This document shows, in pieces, positions 35,058 to 43,618 of a stretch of DNA of 64,000 nt. This stretch comes from Cohnella lupini. GTDB taxonomy: Bacteria > Bacillota > Bacilli > Paenibacillales > Paenibacillaceae. Numbering within the stretch: position 1 is the first letter of the stretch; each line of letters opens with the position of its first letter. The stretch covers positions 372,001 through 436,000 of the forward strand of contig NZ_QRDY01000002.1 of assembly GCF_003386205.1 (NCBI RefSeq), written 5' to 3'. The translations under genes and the position numbers were made by a program. Below the pieces are notes generated by a model, which did not search any database, had not been told where the DNA came from, and saw only the letters and a program-made list of their open reading frames with translations.

Positions 35058-35950
35058 GCAGCCATTTCATCCACCTCGCCCCCAGAGCGCTTCGGCCCCG
35101 TCCGAAGCGCTTGTCTGTATTCCGAAGGGGATTGTCCTTTCCACTTCCGGAATTTCTTCGAGAAGTAGAGGGCATCGGCAAAGCCTACGGACGAGGAGAC
35201 CTGGTCAATAGTCATCGAGGTAGAGAGCAAGTACTCCGCCCGATCCATACGAATCTTCAATAAATATTGCATAGGGGACAAACCCGTCGATTGTTTAAAA
35301 AGCTTGCACAAGTGCGTTCTGTGGTAGCCAAGCATGTTCGACATTTGTTCAATGGAGATGGCTTGGGTGTATTGCAGAGAAAGAATCTGAACGGCTTGCT
35401 TGATAATGTGCTCCGCCGCGTTATCGCGATCGGGTTCGGATACTTCGAGCTGGCGCTTTAAGGCTCCGAATTGATGAAGCAATAGCCGAATCCAACCGCA
35501 AGCCTCGAGGTTGGAGAGCTCAAGCACGTAATCCGATTGAAAACAATCGTGCAGCTGGCGGTAGTAGTCGGCGATTTTCGGATGAATGCAGCCGGAAATG
35601 ATCGGTTGCTCGGGAGTGATGCCTAAAGAGGTCAATAAATCAGCCGCCGAATTCCCTACAAAAGCCGTCCAAATATAATGCCAAGGCTGCCGCTCGTCTG
35701 CTTGGTAGGAAAATAGCTCCCCCGGAAAAATAACGAAAGTGTCGCCTTTCGCGCATTCGTAAGTTTTACCGCGAATGATGAACCTTCCGAATCCCGATAA
35801 CACGGTATGGATGAGATAATAGTCATGTATAGCGGGTCCCATCTGATGAAGCGGTTGGGTTTGGGCTTCTCCGCTGAATAACACGGAGAGCTCGCCTTCG
35901 GCAGGAGATGGATTTACGCCTACCGTGTAACGCATGTGCTGAGTATCCAT
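35045..35950 (-). CDS. AraC-family regulator, probably of the GH4 gene
   Basis: This 301-residue regulator has an N-terminal cupin-like domain (about 20-150; DYYLIHTVLSGFGRFIIRGK and FVIFPGELFSYQADERQPW are typical of sugar-responsive AraC proteins) and a C-terminal AraC domain (about 185-290; HRTHLCKLFKQSTGLSP and YFSKKFRKWKGQSPSEYR). The start is ATG 35950 with GGCGAGAGA upstream. It diverges from the GH4 glycosidase gene across 152 bases, an arrangement like RafR/MsmR next to alpha-galactosidase genes. Confidence 0.9.
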   Translation of the reverse strand: MDTQHMRYTVGVNPSPAEGELSVLFSGEAQTQPLHQMGPAIHDYYLIHTVLSGFGRFIIRGKTYECAKGDTFVIFPGELFSYQADERQPWHYIWTAFVGNSAADLLTSLGITPEQPIISGCIHPKIADYYRQLHDCFQSDYVLELSNLEACGWIRLLLHQFGALKRQLEVSEPDRDNAAEHIIKQAVQILSLQYTQAISIEQMSNMLGYHRTHLCKLFKQSTGLSPMQYLLKIRMDRAEYLLSTSMTIDQVSSSVGFADALYFSKKFRKWKGQSPSEYRQALRTGPKRSGGEVDEMAAYGL

Positions 35951-36042
35951 ATCGTCTCTCGCCTACCTTTCCATCGTCTATTTCCACTTTAACAAACAAA
36001 CGACAAATGTCCATATAAATGCTCGAACATTCCATACTCATA

Positions 36043-36056
36043 TGTTTGCGCTTGCA
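36043..36056 (+). promoter_or_regulatory. Possible catabolite-response (cre) site
   Basis: On the minus strand the site reads TGCAAGCGCAAACA, which matches the cre consensus TGWAARCGYTWWCW in 12 of 14 positions. It lies 47 bases before the GH4 start, where CcpA control would be expected. Confidence 0.4.
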
Positions 36057-36102
36057 TTACATTGAGTAAAGGAGTTCACTTTATTCTTCGGAGGTCGTTA
36101 CT

Positions 36103-37410
36103 TTGTCTAAAATCACTTTTCTTGGTGCGGGAAGCACGATATTCGCCAAAAACGTATTAGGAGACGTCATGCTGACGCCGGCTTTGCAAGGTTATGAAAT
36201 CGCGATTTTCGATATCGATCCCGTTCGGTTGAAAGATTCCGAGAACCTGTTGAATAACATCAAAAAGACATCCGGAAGCACATGCGTCATCAAGTCTTTC
36301 TCGGATCGCAAGGAAGCGCTTCGCGGCGCGAAATTCGTAGTTAACGCCATTCAAGTCGGAGGTTACGATCCTTGTACGATAACGGACTTCGAAATTCCGA
36401 AAAAATACAACCTGAGACAAACGATCGCGGATACCGTAGGCATTGGCGGTATTTTCCGAAATCTGCGCACGATACCGGTCATGCTCGACTTCGCGGCCGA
36501 TATTCGCGAGGTGTGTCCGGACGCGTTATTCCTGAACTACACGAACCCGATGGCCGTTCTGACCAATGTCATGAACACTTACGGCGGCGTAAATACGGTA
36601 GGCTTATGCCACAGCGTGCAAGGGTGCATGCCGGATTTGTTCCGACATCTGGACATGAGCACGGAAGGCGTGAAAGCGAAGATAGCCGGCATTAACCACA
36701 TGGCATGGCTGCTCGAGATCACGAAGGACGGAGAAGATCTGTATCCGGAAGTCAAGAAACGCGCGGCGGCTAAGCAGAACGAGAAGCATAACGATATGGT
36801 ACGCTTCGAGATGATGCTGAAATTCGGCTACTACATCACCGAATCCTCCGAGCATAACGCCGAGTACCATCCATACTTCATCAAGCGGAATTATCCGGAG
36901 CTGATCGAACGCTTCAACATTCCGCTCGACGAGTATCCGCGCCGTTGCATCGACCAGATCGCCAATTGGAATAAGATGCGCGAAGAGCTCCTTAACGACT
37001 CTAATTTCGAGCACAAGCGATCGCATGAATATGCTTCGTACATCTTCGAAGCGATTGAAACGGACGTTCCGTTCAAAATCGGCGGAAACGTCATGAACAC
37101 GGGCGGATTAATCGCTAACCTGCCCCGCGAGGCATGCGTCGAAGTTCCTTGCTTGGTCGACCGGTCCGGAGTTAATCCGACTTATGTCGGTAACCTTCCT
37201 CCGCAGCTGGCTGCTCTTAATCGTACGAATATCAACACGCAATTGCTGACGATCGAAGCTGCAATTACGGGTAAACGGGAGCACATCTATCACGCCGCGA
37301 TGCTCGATCCGCATACGGCGGCCGAGCTGTCGATGGACGACATTATCGCAATGTGCGACGATCTGATCGAAGCGCATGGCGATTGGCTGCCGAAATTTTC
37401 TGTGGTATAG
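36103..37410 (+). CDS. GH4-family alpha-galactosidase/alpha-glucosidase
   Basis: This 435-residue enzyme belongs to glycoside hydrolase family 4, which uses NAD+ and Mn2+ in an oxidation-elimination mechanism. The N-terminal NAD motif is FLGAGSTIFAKN. Metal ligands are probably Cys169 (GLCHSVQG) and His199 (INHMAW), and NYTNPMAVLT is a family hallmark. The sequence is MelA/AglA-like; alpha-galactosidase is the best guess. TTG 36103 is the start, eight bases after GGAGG. The divergent AraC gene is the likely regulator. The promoter of queF lies in the last codons. Confidence 0.9.
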   Translation: MSKITFLGAGSTIFAKNVLGDVMLTPALQGYEIAIFDIDPVRLKDSENLLNNIKKTSGSTCVIKSFSDRKEALRGAKFVVNAIQVGGYDPCTITDFEIPKKYNLRQTIADTVGIGGIFRNLRTIPVMLDFAADIREVCPDALFLNYTNPMAVLTNVMNTYGGVNTVGLCHSVQGCMPDLFRHLDMSTEGVKAKIAGINHMAWLLEITKDGEDLYPEVKKRAAAKQNEKHNDMVRFEMMLKFGYYITESSEHNAEYHPYFIKRNYPELIERFNIPLDEYPRRCIDQIANWNKMREELLNDSNFEHKRSHEYASYIFEAIETDVPFKIGGNVMNTGGLIANLPREACVEVPCLVDRSGVNPTYVGNLPPQLAALNRTNINTQLLTIEAAITGKREHIYHAAMLDPHTAAELSMDDIIAMCDDLIEAHGDWLPKFSVV

Positions 37411-37411
37411 T
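37383..37411 (+). promoter_or_regulatory. Promoter of the queF transcript, inside the end of the GH4 gene
   Basis: TTGGCT (37383-37388), a 17-base spacer, and TATAGT (37406-37411) with an extended TGG before it. The -10 box overlaps the GH4 stop codon. Transcription would begin just before the preQ1 leader. Confidence 0.6.
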
Positions 37412-37477
37412 ACGATTACGATTGCTTAACTAAAGAAGAAATTCCGCGATGTCTGCCTATACGGCAGCGCGAAGCGG

Positions 37478-37513
37478 GAGAGGTTCGCGAACTCCCTCTA
37501 TAAAAAACTAAGG
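37478..37513 (+). ncRNA. PreQ1-I riboswitch aptamer (queF leader)
   Basis: AGAGG / CCTCT forms P1 (37479-37483 with 37495-37499), enclosing a TTCGCGAACTC loop. The A-rich tail ATAAAAAACTAA, which folds back into the P1 minor groove and pairs to make the pseudoknot, matches the class I preQ1 consensus. It lies 150 bases upstream of queF and is followed by GC-rich hairpins and a T7 run, so control is probably by transcription termination. Confidence 0.92.
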
Positions 37514-37530
37514 AAAACGAACGCTTTTTC

Positions 37531-37592
37531 TTACCGATCCTGGCTGCGGCGCATTGCCGCGGCTTGGGTCGTAAGGCAGGCGCCGTTTTTTT
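37531..37592 (+). terminator. Riboswitch-controlled terminator
   Basis: TTACCGATCCTGGCTGCGGC can pair with GCCGCGGCTTGGGTCGTAAG, and CGGCGC can alternatively pair with GCGCCG just before TTTTTTT (37586-37592). The competing stems fit an expression platform for the upstream aptamer. The exact fold was not computed. Confidence 0.7.
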
Positions 37593-37662
37593 CATGTTCT
37601 TTAGCGACATTGGGCTTGTTCACGCTAATCTCTTTCTTCTTCATACGAGGAGGAAGATTCAT

Positions 37663-38154
37663 ATGCGTTCGAAAGAAAACATGGAAGACGTTACTTTGCT
37701 AGGAAACCAAGGCACGAAGTACGTGTTCGAGTATGACCCGGGAGTGCTGGAGACGTTCGATAACCTTCATCCGGGCAGGGACTATTTCGTAAAATTCAAT
37801 TGTCCCGAATTCACCAGCCTCTGTCCCATGACGGGACAGCCGGACTTCGCGACGCTGTATATTTCCTACATTCCGGATGCGCGGATGGTGGAAAGCAAAT
37901 CACTGAAGCTGTATCTTTTCAGCTTTCGCAACCATGGAGACTTCCACGAGGATTGCATGAATATCATCATGAACGATCTCATCGCTCTAATGAATCCCCG
38001 ATATATCGAAGTATGGGGGAAATTCACCCCTCGCGGCGGTATCTCCATCGATCCCTATTGCAATTGGGGACAGCCGGGGACGAAGTTCGAGCAGATGGCC
38101 GATCATCGCCTAATGAATCATGACCTTTACCCGGAGAAAGTAGATAATCGATAG
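37663..38154 (+). CDS. queF: NADPH-dependent 7-cyano-7-deazaguanine (preQ0) reductase QueF
   Basis: This 163-residue enzyme reduces the nitrile preQ0 to preQ1, the last free-base step of queuosine synthesis. The catalytic Cys54 and Asp61 are seen in [12 protein letters not shown], and NADPH and substrate motifs in [20 protein letters not shown] are intact. ATG 37663 follows GAGGAGGAAG; an in-frame ATG-like extension into the leader is not real because the riboswitch and terminator occupy it. No queC, queD or queE genes are adjacent, so other steps are encoded elsewhere. A preQ1 transporter gene with its own riboswitch lies at 43619. Confidence 0.96.
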   Translation: MRSKENMEDVTLLGNQGTKYVFEYDPGVLETFDNLHPGRDYFVKFNCPEFTSLCPMTGQPDFATLYISYIPDARMVESKSLKLYLFSFRNHGDFHEDCMNIIMNDLIALMNPRYIEVWGKFTPRGGISIDPYCNWGQPGTKFEQMADHRLMNHDLYPEKVDNR

Positions 38155-38192
38155 TCGGCTGCTGCCAGCGGGAACCTATTCATAGCGTCGAA

Positions 38193-38218
38193 AAGGCTGC
38201 CCGTGGGCAGCCTTTTGC
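38193..38218 (+). terminator. Rho-independent terminator
   Basis: AAAAGGCTGCCCGTGGGCAGCCTTTT is a compact stem flanked by A's and T's, so it may act for both queF and the convergent gene. Confidence 0.9.
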
Positions 38219-38269
38219 GTTTCGATGGATTACCGATAGGACGCCACAGCACAGCTAAGCTATTCGCGA

Positions 38270-38587
38270 TTACAAGGAATATTCGCGCTCCACCTTGCAA
38301 ATTCGCACTTTATAGCTTTCGTACCAGTCTTGTTTGCCTTTCTCCTGGGCAACCTGATGAGCCTCGTTCTTTTTCCAGTCGCGGATCGCCTCAAGGCTTT
38401 CCCAATACGAAACGGTGATGCCAGTACCTGAAGAATCCCTCACGCTTTCCACGCTAATGAAGCCGGGCTGTTTGGAGGCGAGCTCCGCCATTCTATCGGC
38501 CATGCGACCATAACCGTTATCGCCCTCCGTCCGCAGACTGGTGAAGATAACAGCATAATACGAACCGCTTGTCGCTTCATTCGCCAT
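38270..38587 (-). CDS. Antibiotic biosynthesis monooxygenase-like (ABM) domain protein
   Basis: This 105-residue protein has the dimeric ferredoxin-like ABM fold. YYAVIFTSLRTEGDNGYG at the start, LASKQPGFISVESVRDSSG and ITVSYWESLEAIRDWKKN are the characteristic stretches. Members include heme-degrading enzymes and quinol monooxygenases, but most are uncharacterised, and no heme-ligand motif is evident here. The gene stands alone between terminators. Confidence 0.85.
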   Translation of the reverse strand: MANEATSGSYYAVIFTSLRTEGDNGYGRMADRMAELASKQPGFISVESVRDSSGTGITVSYWESLEAIRDWKKNEAHQVAQEKGKQDWYESYKVRICKVEREYSL

Positions 38588-38686
38588 TCACATCAAGCTC
38601 CTCTCAGCTCCTCGAGCCTTCCCGATAGCTATAAATGTATAAGAAGCTTCTCTCCCCCGTCAATTAAATAATGCCTAAAAAATAAT

Positions 38687-38736
38687 AAAGCCGTTCCGAT
38701 AATCGCATTTATGTCGCGACCACCGGAACGGCTTTT
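38687..38736. terminator. Hairpin terminator
   Basis: AAAGCCGTTCCG / CGGAACGGCTTT encloses a 23-base loop. Read on the minus strand it ends in T-rich sequence and closes the BNR lipoprotein gene. Confidence 0.8.
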
Positions 38737-38766
38737 CCCGTTCTATTGTTTCGGAATCTGCTTTCG

Positions 38767-40041
38767 TTACTGAGCCTTCGGTTTATCGAAGGCGTGCACC
38801 TTAGTCCAGTTCTTGCCGCCATCGGAAGAGACGTACATGACCGACGGCTCGACATTGTCGGTGTTTATCCACCACACGTGATCCGCATCGGCCGCGGCGA
38901 TCAGTTGCTCTCCGTAGCCGGGGAATTCCGCCGGAAGATTGGTCCACGTCTTGCCGTAGTCGACCGTTTTTCCCATTGTATTAGGGAGGTCGCAAGCGCT
39001 GCATCTTCCGCCCATGAACGCCGTTTGCGAATCTACGACGTATAGTGTGCCTGGTCCTGACCCGTTATTGCGCGGTACCCCGGTCTCGTTCGAGTTTTCG
39101 TATCCCGGCGCCGGTCCGGAGCCCGCTTGATGGTTCGCCAATACGGGGATCCACGATTTGCCTCCATCTACGGTATGGAACAACGAGTAGGAGGTTTGCG
39201 ACATGCCTGAATCGCCTATCAATTGTACCCATGCGTCGTTCTTGCCCGCCGACCGGATAACGGTGCCGGTAACGGGGACCGCCGATTTTCTGGTCAAGAC
39301 GGTATCCCAGGTTTTGCCGGCGTCCGCCGTGTGATTAATATAGAGTTCTTGCTTATCCACGTTCTGGGTAACGGCCCAACCGTTGCCGAGGTCGTGGAAG
39401 TAAGCTTCGCCGACCAGTCCGGTCGGTACCGGAAGCGTTGACCAGGTCTTGCCGCCGTCTTCCGTACGCGCATTTCCGACGAAGCCCTCCTTCGAAGTGC
39501 CGAAGTGAAGGAATCCGGGGTTAGGTACTTCTCCTATCTCCGCCCAGCTTTTGCCGCCGTCCATCGTATGGACGAGCTTGAATGTCGTCGTGGCATCAGC
39601 GGCTCCAAGCGTAGCCCATACCTCCCGATCGTTAAGAGCAAATAATTGCTTAACGATATACTTATGTTGGAGTTGGAGCTTCCAGGTTTTTCCTCCGTCA
39701 TTCGTTCTAGAAATCCATCCCTCGCCGCCAGCCCAGCCCGTCTTGAAGTCGGCTAATCTAAGGGCTGTTACCTTGCCCATGGAAACCGGATAGTCGGAAG
39801 AGCCAACTGAGATCGAGGACGTATCATCCCCAGTATCCGTATTCGCGCTCGCCGCGCTTTCCGAAGCTTCTTCGCTGTCGGGGCTTTCAGGTTCACCCGT
39901 AGTCATGGCAGGCAGATCGGAAGAATGCGCGCCAGCGTTAACGGTTGAAGTAGCCGAATTCCCGGTATTCGAGCAGCCGACAATCAGCGCCATGATTAAC
40001 GCGGTAATCAGGAGAAATGCGGTTTTTCTCGTTGGTGTCAT
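38767..40041 (-). CDS. BNR/Asp-box repeat lipoprotein
   Basis: This 424-residue protein has a lipoprotein signal (LIVGCSNTG, lipidated Cys23), a Ser/Glu/Asp-rich linker (about 25-80) and a beta-propeller built of Asp-box repeats. Seven are visible: TNDGGKTWK, TMDGGKSWAE, TEDGGKTWST, TADAGKTWDT, TVDGGKSWIP, TVDYGKTWTN and SSDGGKNWTK. The fold is like that of YCF48/sialidase-type propellers. The Asp-boxes are structural and no sialidase catalytic Arg cluster was seen, so this is probably a surface-bound binding or assembly protein. The start ATG follows AGGAGTGG. Neighbours give no clue to its role. Confidence 0.88.
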   Translation of the reverse strand: MTPTRKTAFLLITALIMALIVGCSNTGNSATSTVNAGAHSSDLPAMTTGEPESPDSEEASESAASANTDTGDDTSSISVGSSDYPVSMGKVTALRLADFKTGWAGGEGWISRTNDGGKTWKLQLQHKYIVKQLFALNDREVWATLGAADATTTFKLVHTMDGGKSWAEIGEVPNPGFLHFGTSKEGFVGNARTEDGGKTWSTLPVPTGLVGEAYFHDLGNGWAVTQNVDKQELYINHTADAGKTWDTVLTRKSAVPVTGTVIRSAGKNDAWVQLIGDSGMSQTSYSLFHTVDGGKSWIPVLANHQAGSGPAPGYENSNETGVPRNNGSGPGTLYVVDSQTAFMGGRCSACDLPNTMGKTVDYGKTWTNLPAEFPGYGEQLIAAADADHVWWINTDNVEPSVMYVSSDGGKNWTKVHAFDKPKAQ

Positions 40042-40209
40042 GAAGATCCACTCCTTCTCGTATACGGATTAGACGATTCCCTGACGTTGTCGGTTCAGTG
40101 CGAGTAACTCGCGACTGAAGGATTCGGGAAAAGCATCGCCTATCTATATTACCCAATTTGTCCGAAGGAGCTTCATTATTGGCAACAGACCTCAGGTTGG
40201 CGGAGTCGA

Positions 40210-41226
40210 TCAAACGGACAATAGCCGTTGAATATGTTGCGCGATTAGCTTGCCGTGATGGCGTCCGCTTTCAATGAAGATTTCGTTCGCCTGCCTGCCT
40301 GCGGCGATGACGCCCGCGATGAATAGGCCGGGTACGTTCGTCTCCATCGTCTCCGGGTCGAAATCGGGAATCGTGGATTCCGCATCGACCTTAGCCCCCG
40401 CATCCGTTAGCAGCGTACGTTCCGGCCTGAAACCGGTCAGCGCGAGCACGAAGTCGTTGTCTAGGGAATAAGACGGGCTTTGCGGTGCGTCGGCAGATTG
40501 TATCGTTACGCTACGTTCATCGATGCGAACGACTCGCGAAGAGAACAGCATGCGAATTTTTCCTTTGGCCACCATGCTCTCGAAAAGCGGTTTAACCCAT
40601 GGCTTGATGCTAGAGGAATAGTCTTGACCGCGATATACGACGGTGACTTCCGCTCCGACGCGAAGGAGCTCCATCGCGGCATCCACCGCCGAATTGTTGC
40701 CTCCTATGATCGTTACCTTCGTACCGGTATAGGGATGGGCTTCGCGGAAAAAATGGCTGACCTTCGATAGTTCCTCGCCTGGAATGCCGAGTAGATTCGG
40801 ATGGTCGAAGTATCCCGTAGCCACGATTACGAACCGCGATGCATAGGTTTGAACGACGCCGAAACGGTCGACCGCGTTCACCCGGAACGTTCCGTCCCCT
40901 TGCGGGACGATGGAGTTGGCGCTCGCGTAAGATTGAACCCGCAAACCGCGTCGCAAAGTGACGTCCCTATAATATTGAAGGGCTTCCCTGCGCGTCGGCT
41001 TCTCGTTCGGCGAGGTGAACGGGATGTCCCCGATCTCCAGTAATTCGGTGGTGCTGAAAAACTGCATGTACGTCGGATAGAGGTAGATGGAGTGGACGAC
41101 CGCGTTTTTCTCGATCAGCAACGGTTCGATTCCGATCGCTTGAAGCTCAAGAGCCGCGGACAATCCGCAAGGGCCGGCTCCGATGATGATCGCTTCTTCA
41201 TTAATAACCTGTATATGTTCGTTCAT
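40210..41226 (-). CDS. ypdA: YpdA-like FAD/NADPH disulfide reductase (bacillithiol-linked)
   Basis: This 338-residue flavoprotein has an FAD motif AIIIGAGPCGLSAALEL at the N-terminus and an NADPH motif VTIIGGNNSAVDAAMEL in the middle. It has YPTYMQFFSTTELLEIGDIP and a GLFIAGVIAAGRQANEIFIE end, as in YpdA, the putative bacillithiol disulfide reductase of Firmicutes. The CxxC of classical thioredoxin reductase is absent, as expected. ATG 41226 follows CTAGGAGAACGATT; a longer in-frame start at 41268 is less likely. It should protect low-molecular-weight thiols in the cytoplasm. Confidence 0.88.
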   Translation of the reverse strand: MNEHIQVINEEAIIIGAGPCGLSAALELQAIGIEPLLIEKNAVVHSIYLYPTYMQFFSTTELLEIGDIPFTSPNEKPTRREALQYYRDVTLRRGLRVQSYASANSIVPQGDGTFRVNAVDRFGVVQTYASRFVIVATGYFDHPNLLGIPGEELSKVSHFFREAHPYTGTKVTIIGGNNSAVDAAMELLRVGAEVTVVYRGQDYSSSIKPWVKPLFESMVAKGKIRMLFSSRVVRIDERSVTIQSADAPQSPSYSLDNDFVLALTGFRPERTLLTDAGAKVDAESTIPDFDPETMETNVPGLFIAGVIAAGRQANEIFIESGRHHGKLIAQHIQRLLSV

Positions 41227-41310
41227 AATCGTTCTCCTAGGATCGGTTAGCTTTTTTTTTGAAAACAAATTGGCAATAATAAAATACGCAATAAACGAAT
41301 GACGCTTTGA

Positions 41311-41862
41311 TTACTCCGCTTCCGGAATGACGGACAGTACCCACTCGCACCATTCGATGTTCGTTCGGCAGGTCAAGAGCGCTTTATTCAGCAAAATATA
41401 AGCTCCGAATAAGGGGGAGCGGTAACCGGGAGTGTCCGACTCGGTTAAGCCTTCGGAAGAGAGTACCGTACGGATCTTCTCTCTGTAACGCTGAAGTTTC
41501 GTTTGATAATGCTCCAGTCGGGAGACGAATAGCTTTCGGGAAATAGCGGGATCGACGAACGATACGCAATAGGCTTTCAGCATAAGTTCATCGCGCATGA
41601 CCGGATCGGAGGCAGGGACGGATAGCCATTCCCTTAAAGAATCGATACCTTTATCTGTAATGGAGTATACCTTCTTATCGGGCTTGTCGCTTTGGGCAAT
41701 CAATTCGAACGTGACCTGTTCTTCCTTTTCCATGAAAGCCAGAAGGGGATAGATTTGACTATGCTTGGCTGGCCAGAAAGGTTGGATTCTCAGCATGAGA
41801 TCGTAGCCCGATAACGAATGATGGGAGAGCAAGCTTAGCAACCCGTAGGACAAAGTGTTCAT
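41311..41862 (-). CDS. PadR-family transcriptional regulator
   Basis: This 183-residue regulator has the PadR winged helix at the N-terminus (about 5-80; YGLLSLLSHHSLSGYDLMLR, PLLAFMEKEEQVTFELI, SITDKGIDSLREWLS) and a C-terminal helical dimerisation domain (about 90-175). PadR proteins usually repress an adjacent multidrug or phenolic-acid export gene. It diverges from a DHA2-type exporter across a 137-base region with a strong promoter, so it is the probable repressor of that gene. Confidence 0.92.
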   Translation of the reverse strand: MNTLSYGLLSLLSHHSLSGYDLMLRIQPFWPAKHSQIYPLLAFMEKEEQVTFELIAQSDKPDKKVYSITDKGIDSLREWLSVPASDPVMRDELMLKAYCVSFVDPAISRKLFVSRLEHYQTKLQRYREKIRTVLSSEGLTESDTPGYRSPLFGAYILLNKALLTCRTNIEWCEWVLSVIPEAE

Positions 41863-41905
41863 TTCAAACCGTCCCTTCTCTTTATAGCGACTTTTTATAT
41901 AAACT

Positions 41906-41934
41906 TTGACATATGGAAAATTCAGTAGTATTAT
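41906..41934 (+). promoter_or_regulatory. Promoter of the DHA2 exporter gene
   Basis: TTGACA (41906-41911), 17-base spacer and TATTAT (41929-41934). ACATAT at 41910-41915 and an inverted ATATGT further downstream in the leader flank it and could be PadR half-sites. Confidence 0.75.
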
Positions 41935-41999
41935 TACTTATCGTAAATCATTATATGTAAAAAGAGACATAATATCAACGAGGATGTGGGACCGGGCTC

Positions 42000-43457
42000 A
42001 TGAGTAATACGAGTAATCAACAAGTACGTTTCTGGCCGATTATGGTTGCTATTTTTATCGGGTCTTTTTTATGCGTTCTGGCATCGTCGACGATCAATCT
42101 CGCGCTCGAGATTTTGACCGATCATTTCAATACCACGCTGAGCTCGGTCCAATGGACATTAACCGGATTTATGCTTGCCATGGGAACGACGGCTCCGATC
42201 GCGGGTTACATGGGCGAGCGGTTCAGTTACCGTAGACTGTACCTGTTCTCGTTGATAGGGTTCACCGCTGCTTCGGCATTATGCGCTGCCGCTTGGAACG
42301 AGGACTCGTTAATTATTTTCCGCGTGCTGCAAGGCGCTTTTAGCGGATTGATCATACCGGCTACGATGTCGATCATTTACCAGGTCATTCCTCGGGAAAG
42401 GCAAGCGATGGCGATATCCTTCTGGGGGCTGTCGGCTATGCTGGCACCTGCGTTCGGTCCTACGATCAGCGGATGGATTTTGCAAAATTTCGATTGGCAA
42501 TGGCTGTTCCTAATGAACATTCCGATCGGGCTGCTCGCGATTTTCTTCGTATTCCGCTATATTCCTTATTATCGGCTTAACATCCCCAAGAGCTTTGACG
42601 GCTTAGGGTTTATCACTGTCGTATTTAGCAGCTCGTCGTTGCTGTTAGCGCTCGGCCAAGGGCATAACTGGGGCTGGGGATCGTGGAAAATCATCGGTTT
42701 GCTGATCTTCGGGTCGCTCATGCTGCTGCTGTTCGTTTGGTGGGAGCTAAGAGTTAAGTCGCCTCTCCTCAATCTGCGGGTATTCAAGAACACAAGGTTC
42801 ACGCTCAATGTGATTATCGCGAATATTATTACGATCAGCCTTTATTCGGGGACGTTGCTTACTCCGATATTCCTACAAAGGATTCAGAACGTATCCGCGA
42901 TGGATACGGGCCTTATTCTTCTTCCGGCGTCGTTGGTCATGGCTTTGGCCATGCCTTTCGTTGGAAAATTGTACGGGATCATCGGACCGAGATGGCTGAT
43001 GTCGTTGGGCATCTCCCTGCTTACGCTCGGAACTTTGACGTTAAGCTGGCTTAGCGTAGACGTGTCCCATGCGTATATCGTCTGGTGGATGATCGTGCGG
43101 AACTTGGGCATCGCGCTAGTAGTCATGCCCTCGAGCAATGCGTCGATGGAACAAATCCCTCCCGAGCTGTCCGGTCATGCGTCGTCCATCTCCAACTGGA
43201 CGCGGAACGTCTTCGGATCGTTCGCGATTGCCATCTTCACGACCATGCTCGCGTCTCGTTCCATTAGTCATGCAAAGGATATGGTAGCGGGGGGCAGCAC
43301 CGATCAGCTTCACATCGAGATGATGTCTTTCACTATGAGCGTTAACGACGTATACGTCGTGGCAACGATCATCGCGGTCGTAGCATTGCCTCTAAGCTTA
43401 ATGGTCAGGAAAATCAAACATCCCAAGGCCGCTAAGGAAGAATTGAAATCCGCGTAA
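42000..43457 (+). CDS. MFS multidrug exporter, DHA2 (EmrB/QacA) type
   Basis: This 485-residue drug:proton antiporter has about 14 membrane helices. Motif A (GYMGERFSYRRLYL), motif B (RVLQGAFSGLIIPA) and motif C-like (AMLAPAFGPTISGW) are in place in the N-terminal half. The 14-helix length, and the acidic/polar first-helix context (LASSTINLALEIL), point to the DHA2 family. It is under PadR control by position. The start ATG follows GAGGATGTGGG. Exported drug is unknown. Confidence 0.92.
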   Translation: MSNTSNQQVRFWPIMVAIFIGSFLCVLASSTINLALEILTDHFNTTLSSVQWTLTGFMLAMGTTAPIAGYMGERFSYRRLYLFSLIGFTAASALCAAAWNEDSLIIFRVLQGAFSGLIIPATMSIIYQVIPRERQAMAISFWGLSAMLAPAFGPTISGWILQNFDWQWLFLMNIPIGLLAIFFVFRYIPYYRLNIPKSFDGLGFITVVFSSSSLLLALGQGHNWGWGSWKIIGLLIFGSLMLLLFVWWELRVKSPLLNLRVFKNTRFTLNVIIANIITISLYSGTLLTPIFLQRIQNVSAMDTGLILLPASLVMALAMPFVGKLYGIIGPRWLMSLGISLLTLGTLTLSWLSVDVSHAYIVWWMIVRNLGIALVVMPSSNASMEQIPPELSGHASSISNWTRNVFGSFAIAIFTTMLASRSISHAKDMVAGGSTDQLHIEMMSFTMSVNDVYVVATIIAVVALPLSLMVRKIKHPKAAKEELKSA

Positions 43458-43481
43458 AACGATCAAAGTCGTTCCATTGCG

Positions 43482-43527
43482 AAAAGCCGATCTTGCCGGG
43501 GAGATATTCCCGGTGGGATCGGCTTTT
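43482..43527 (+). terminator. Rho-independent terminator
   Basis: AAAAGCCGATC / GATCGGCTTTT with an inner CCGGGGAGATATTCCCGG stem, after the exporter gene. Confidence 0.9.
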
Positions 43528-43533
43528 GTTGTG

Positions 43534-43542
43534 TGCTATAAT
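43534..43542 (+). promoter_or_regulatory. Extended -10 promoter of the queuosine-precursor transporter
   Basis: TGCTATAAT (TGn plus TATAAT at 43537-43542) stands between the previous terminator and the riboswitch. No good -35 box was found, as is common with an extended -10. Confidence 0.6.
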
Positions 43543-43569
43543 CAAAGACGTTTGCTTCGCAAAGCGAAG

Positions 43570-43608
43570 CCGCGGTTCGCGAACTCCCGCGTCAACAAAA
43601 CTAGGAGG
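43570..43608 (+). ncRNA. PreQ1-I riboswitch aptamer (transporter leader), translational type
   Basis: CGCGG / CCGCG forms P1 (43571-43575 with 43587-43591), with loop TTCGCGAACTC identical to the queF aptamer. The tail TCAACAAAACTAGGAGG contains the Shine-Dalgarno sequence AGGAGG at 43603-43608, so ligand binding would sequester it. There is no terminator. ATG is at 43619. Confidence 0.92.
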
Positions 43609-43618
43609 AATCATTCAT

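Noticed and set aside
37564..37662. N-terminal extension of QueF from an upstream start
   Set aside because: The region contains the riboswitch terminator and lacks a ribosome binding site. ATG 37663 has a strong one, and the family length fits from there.
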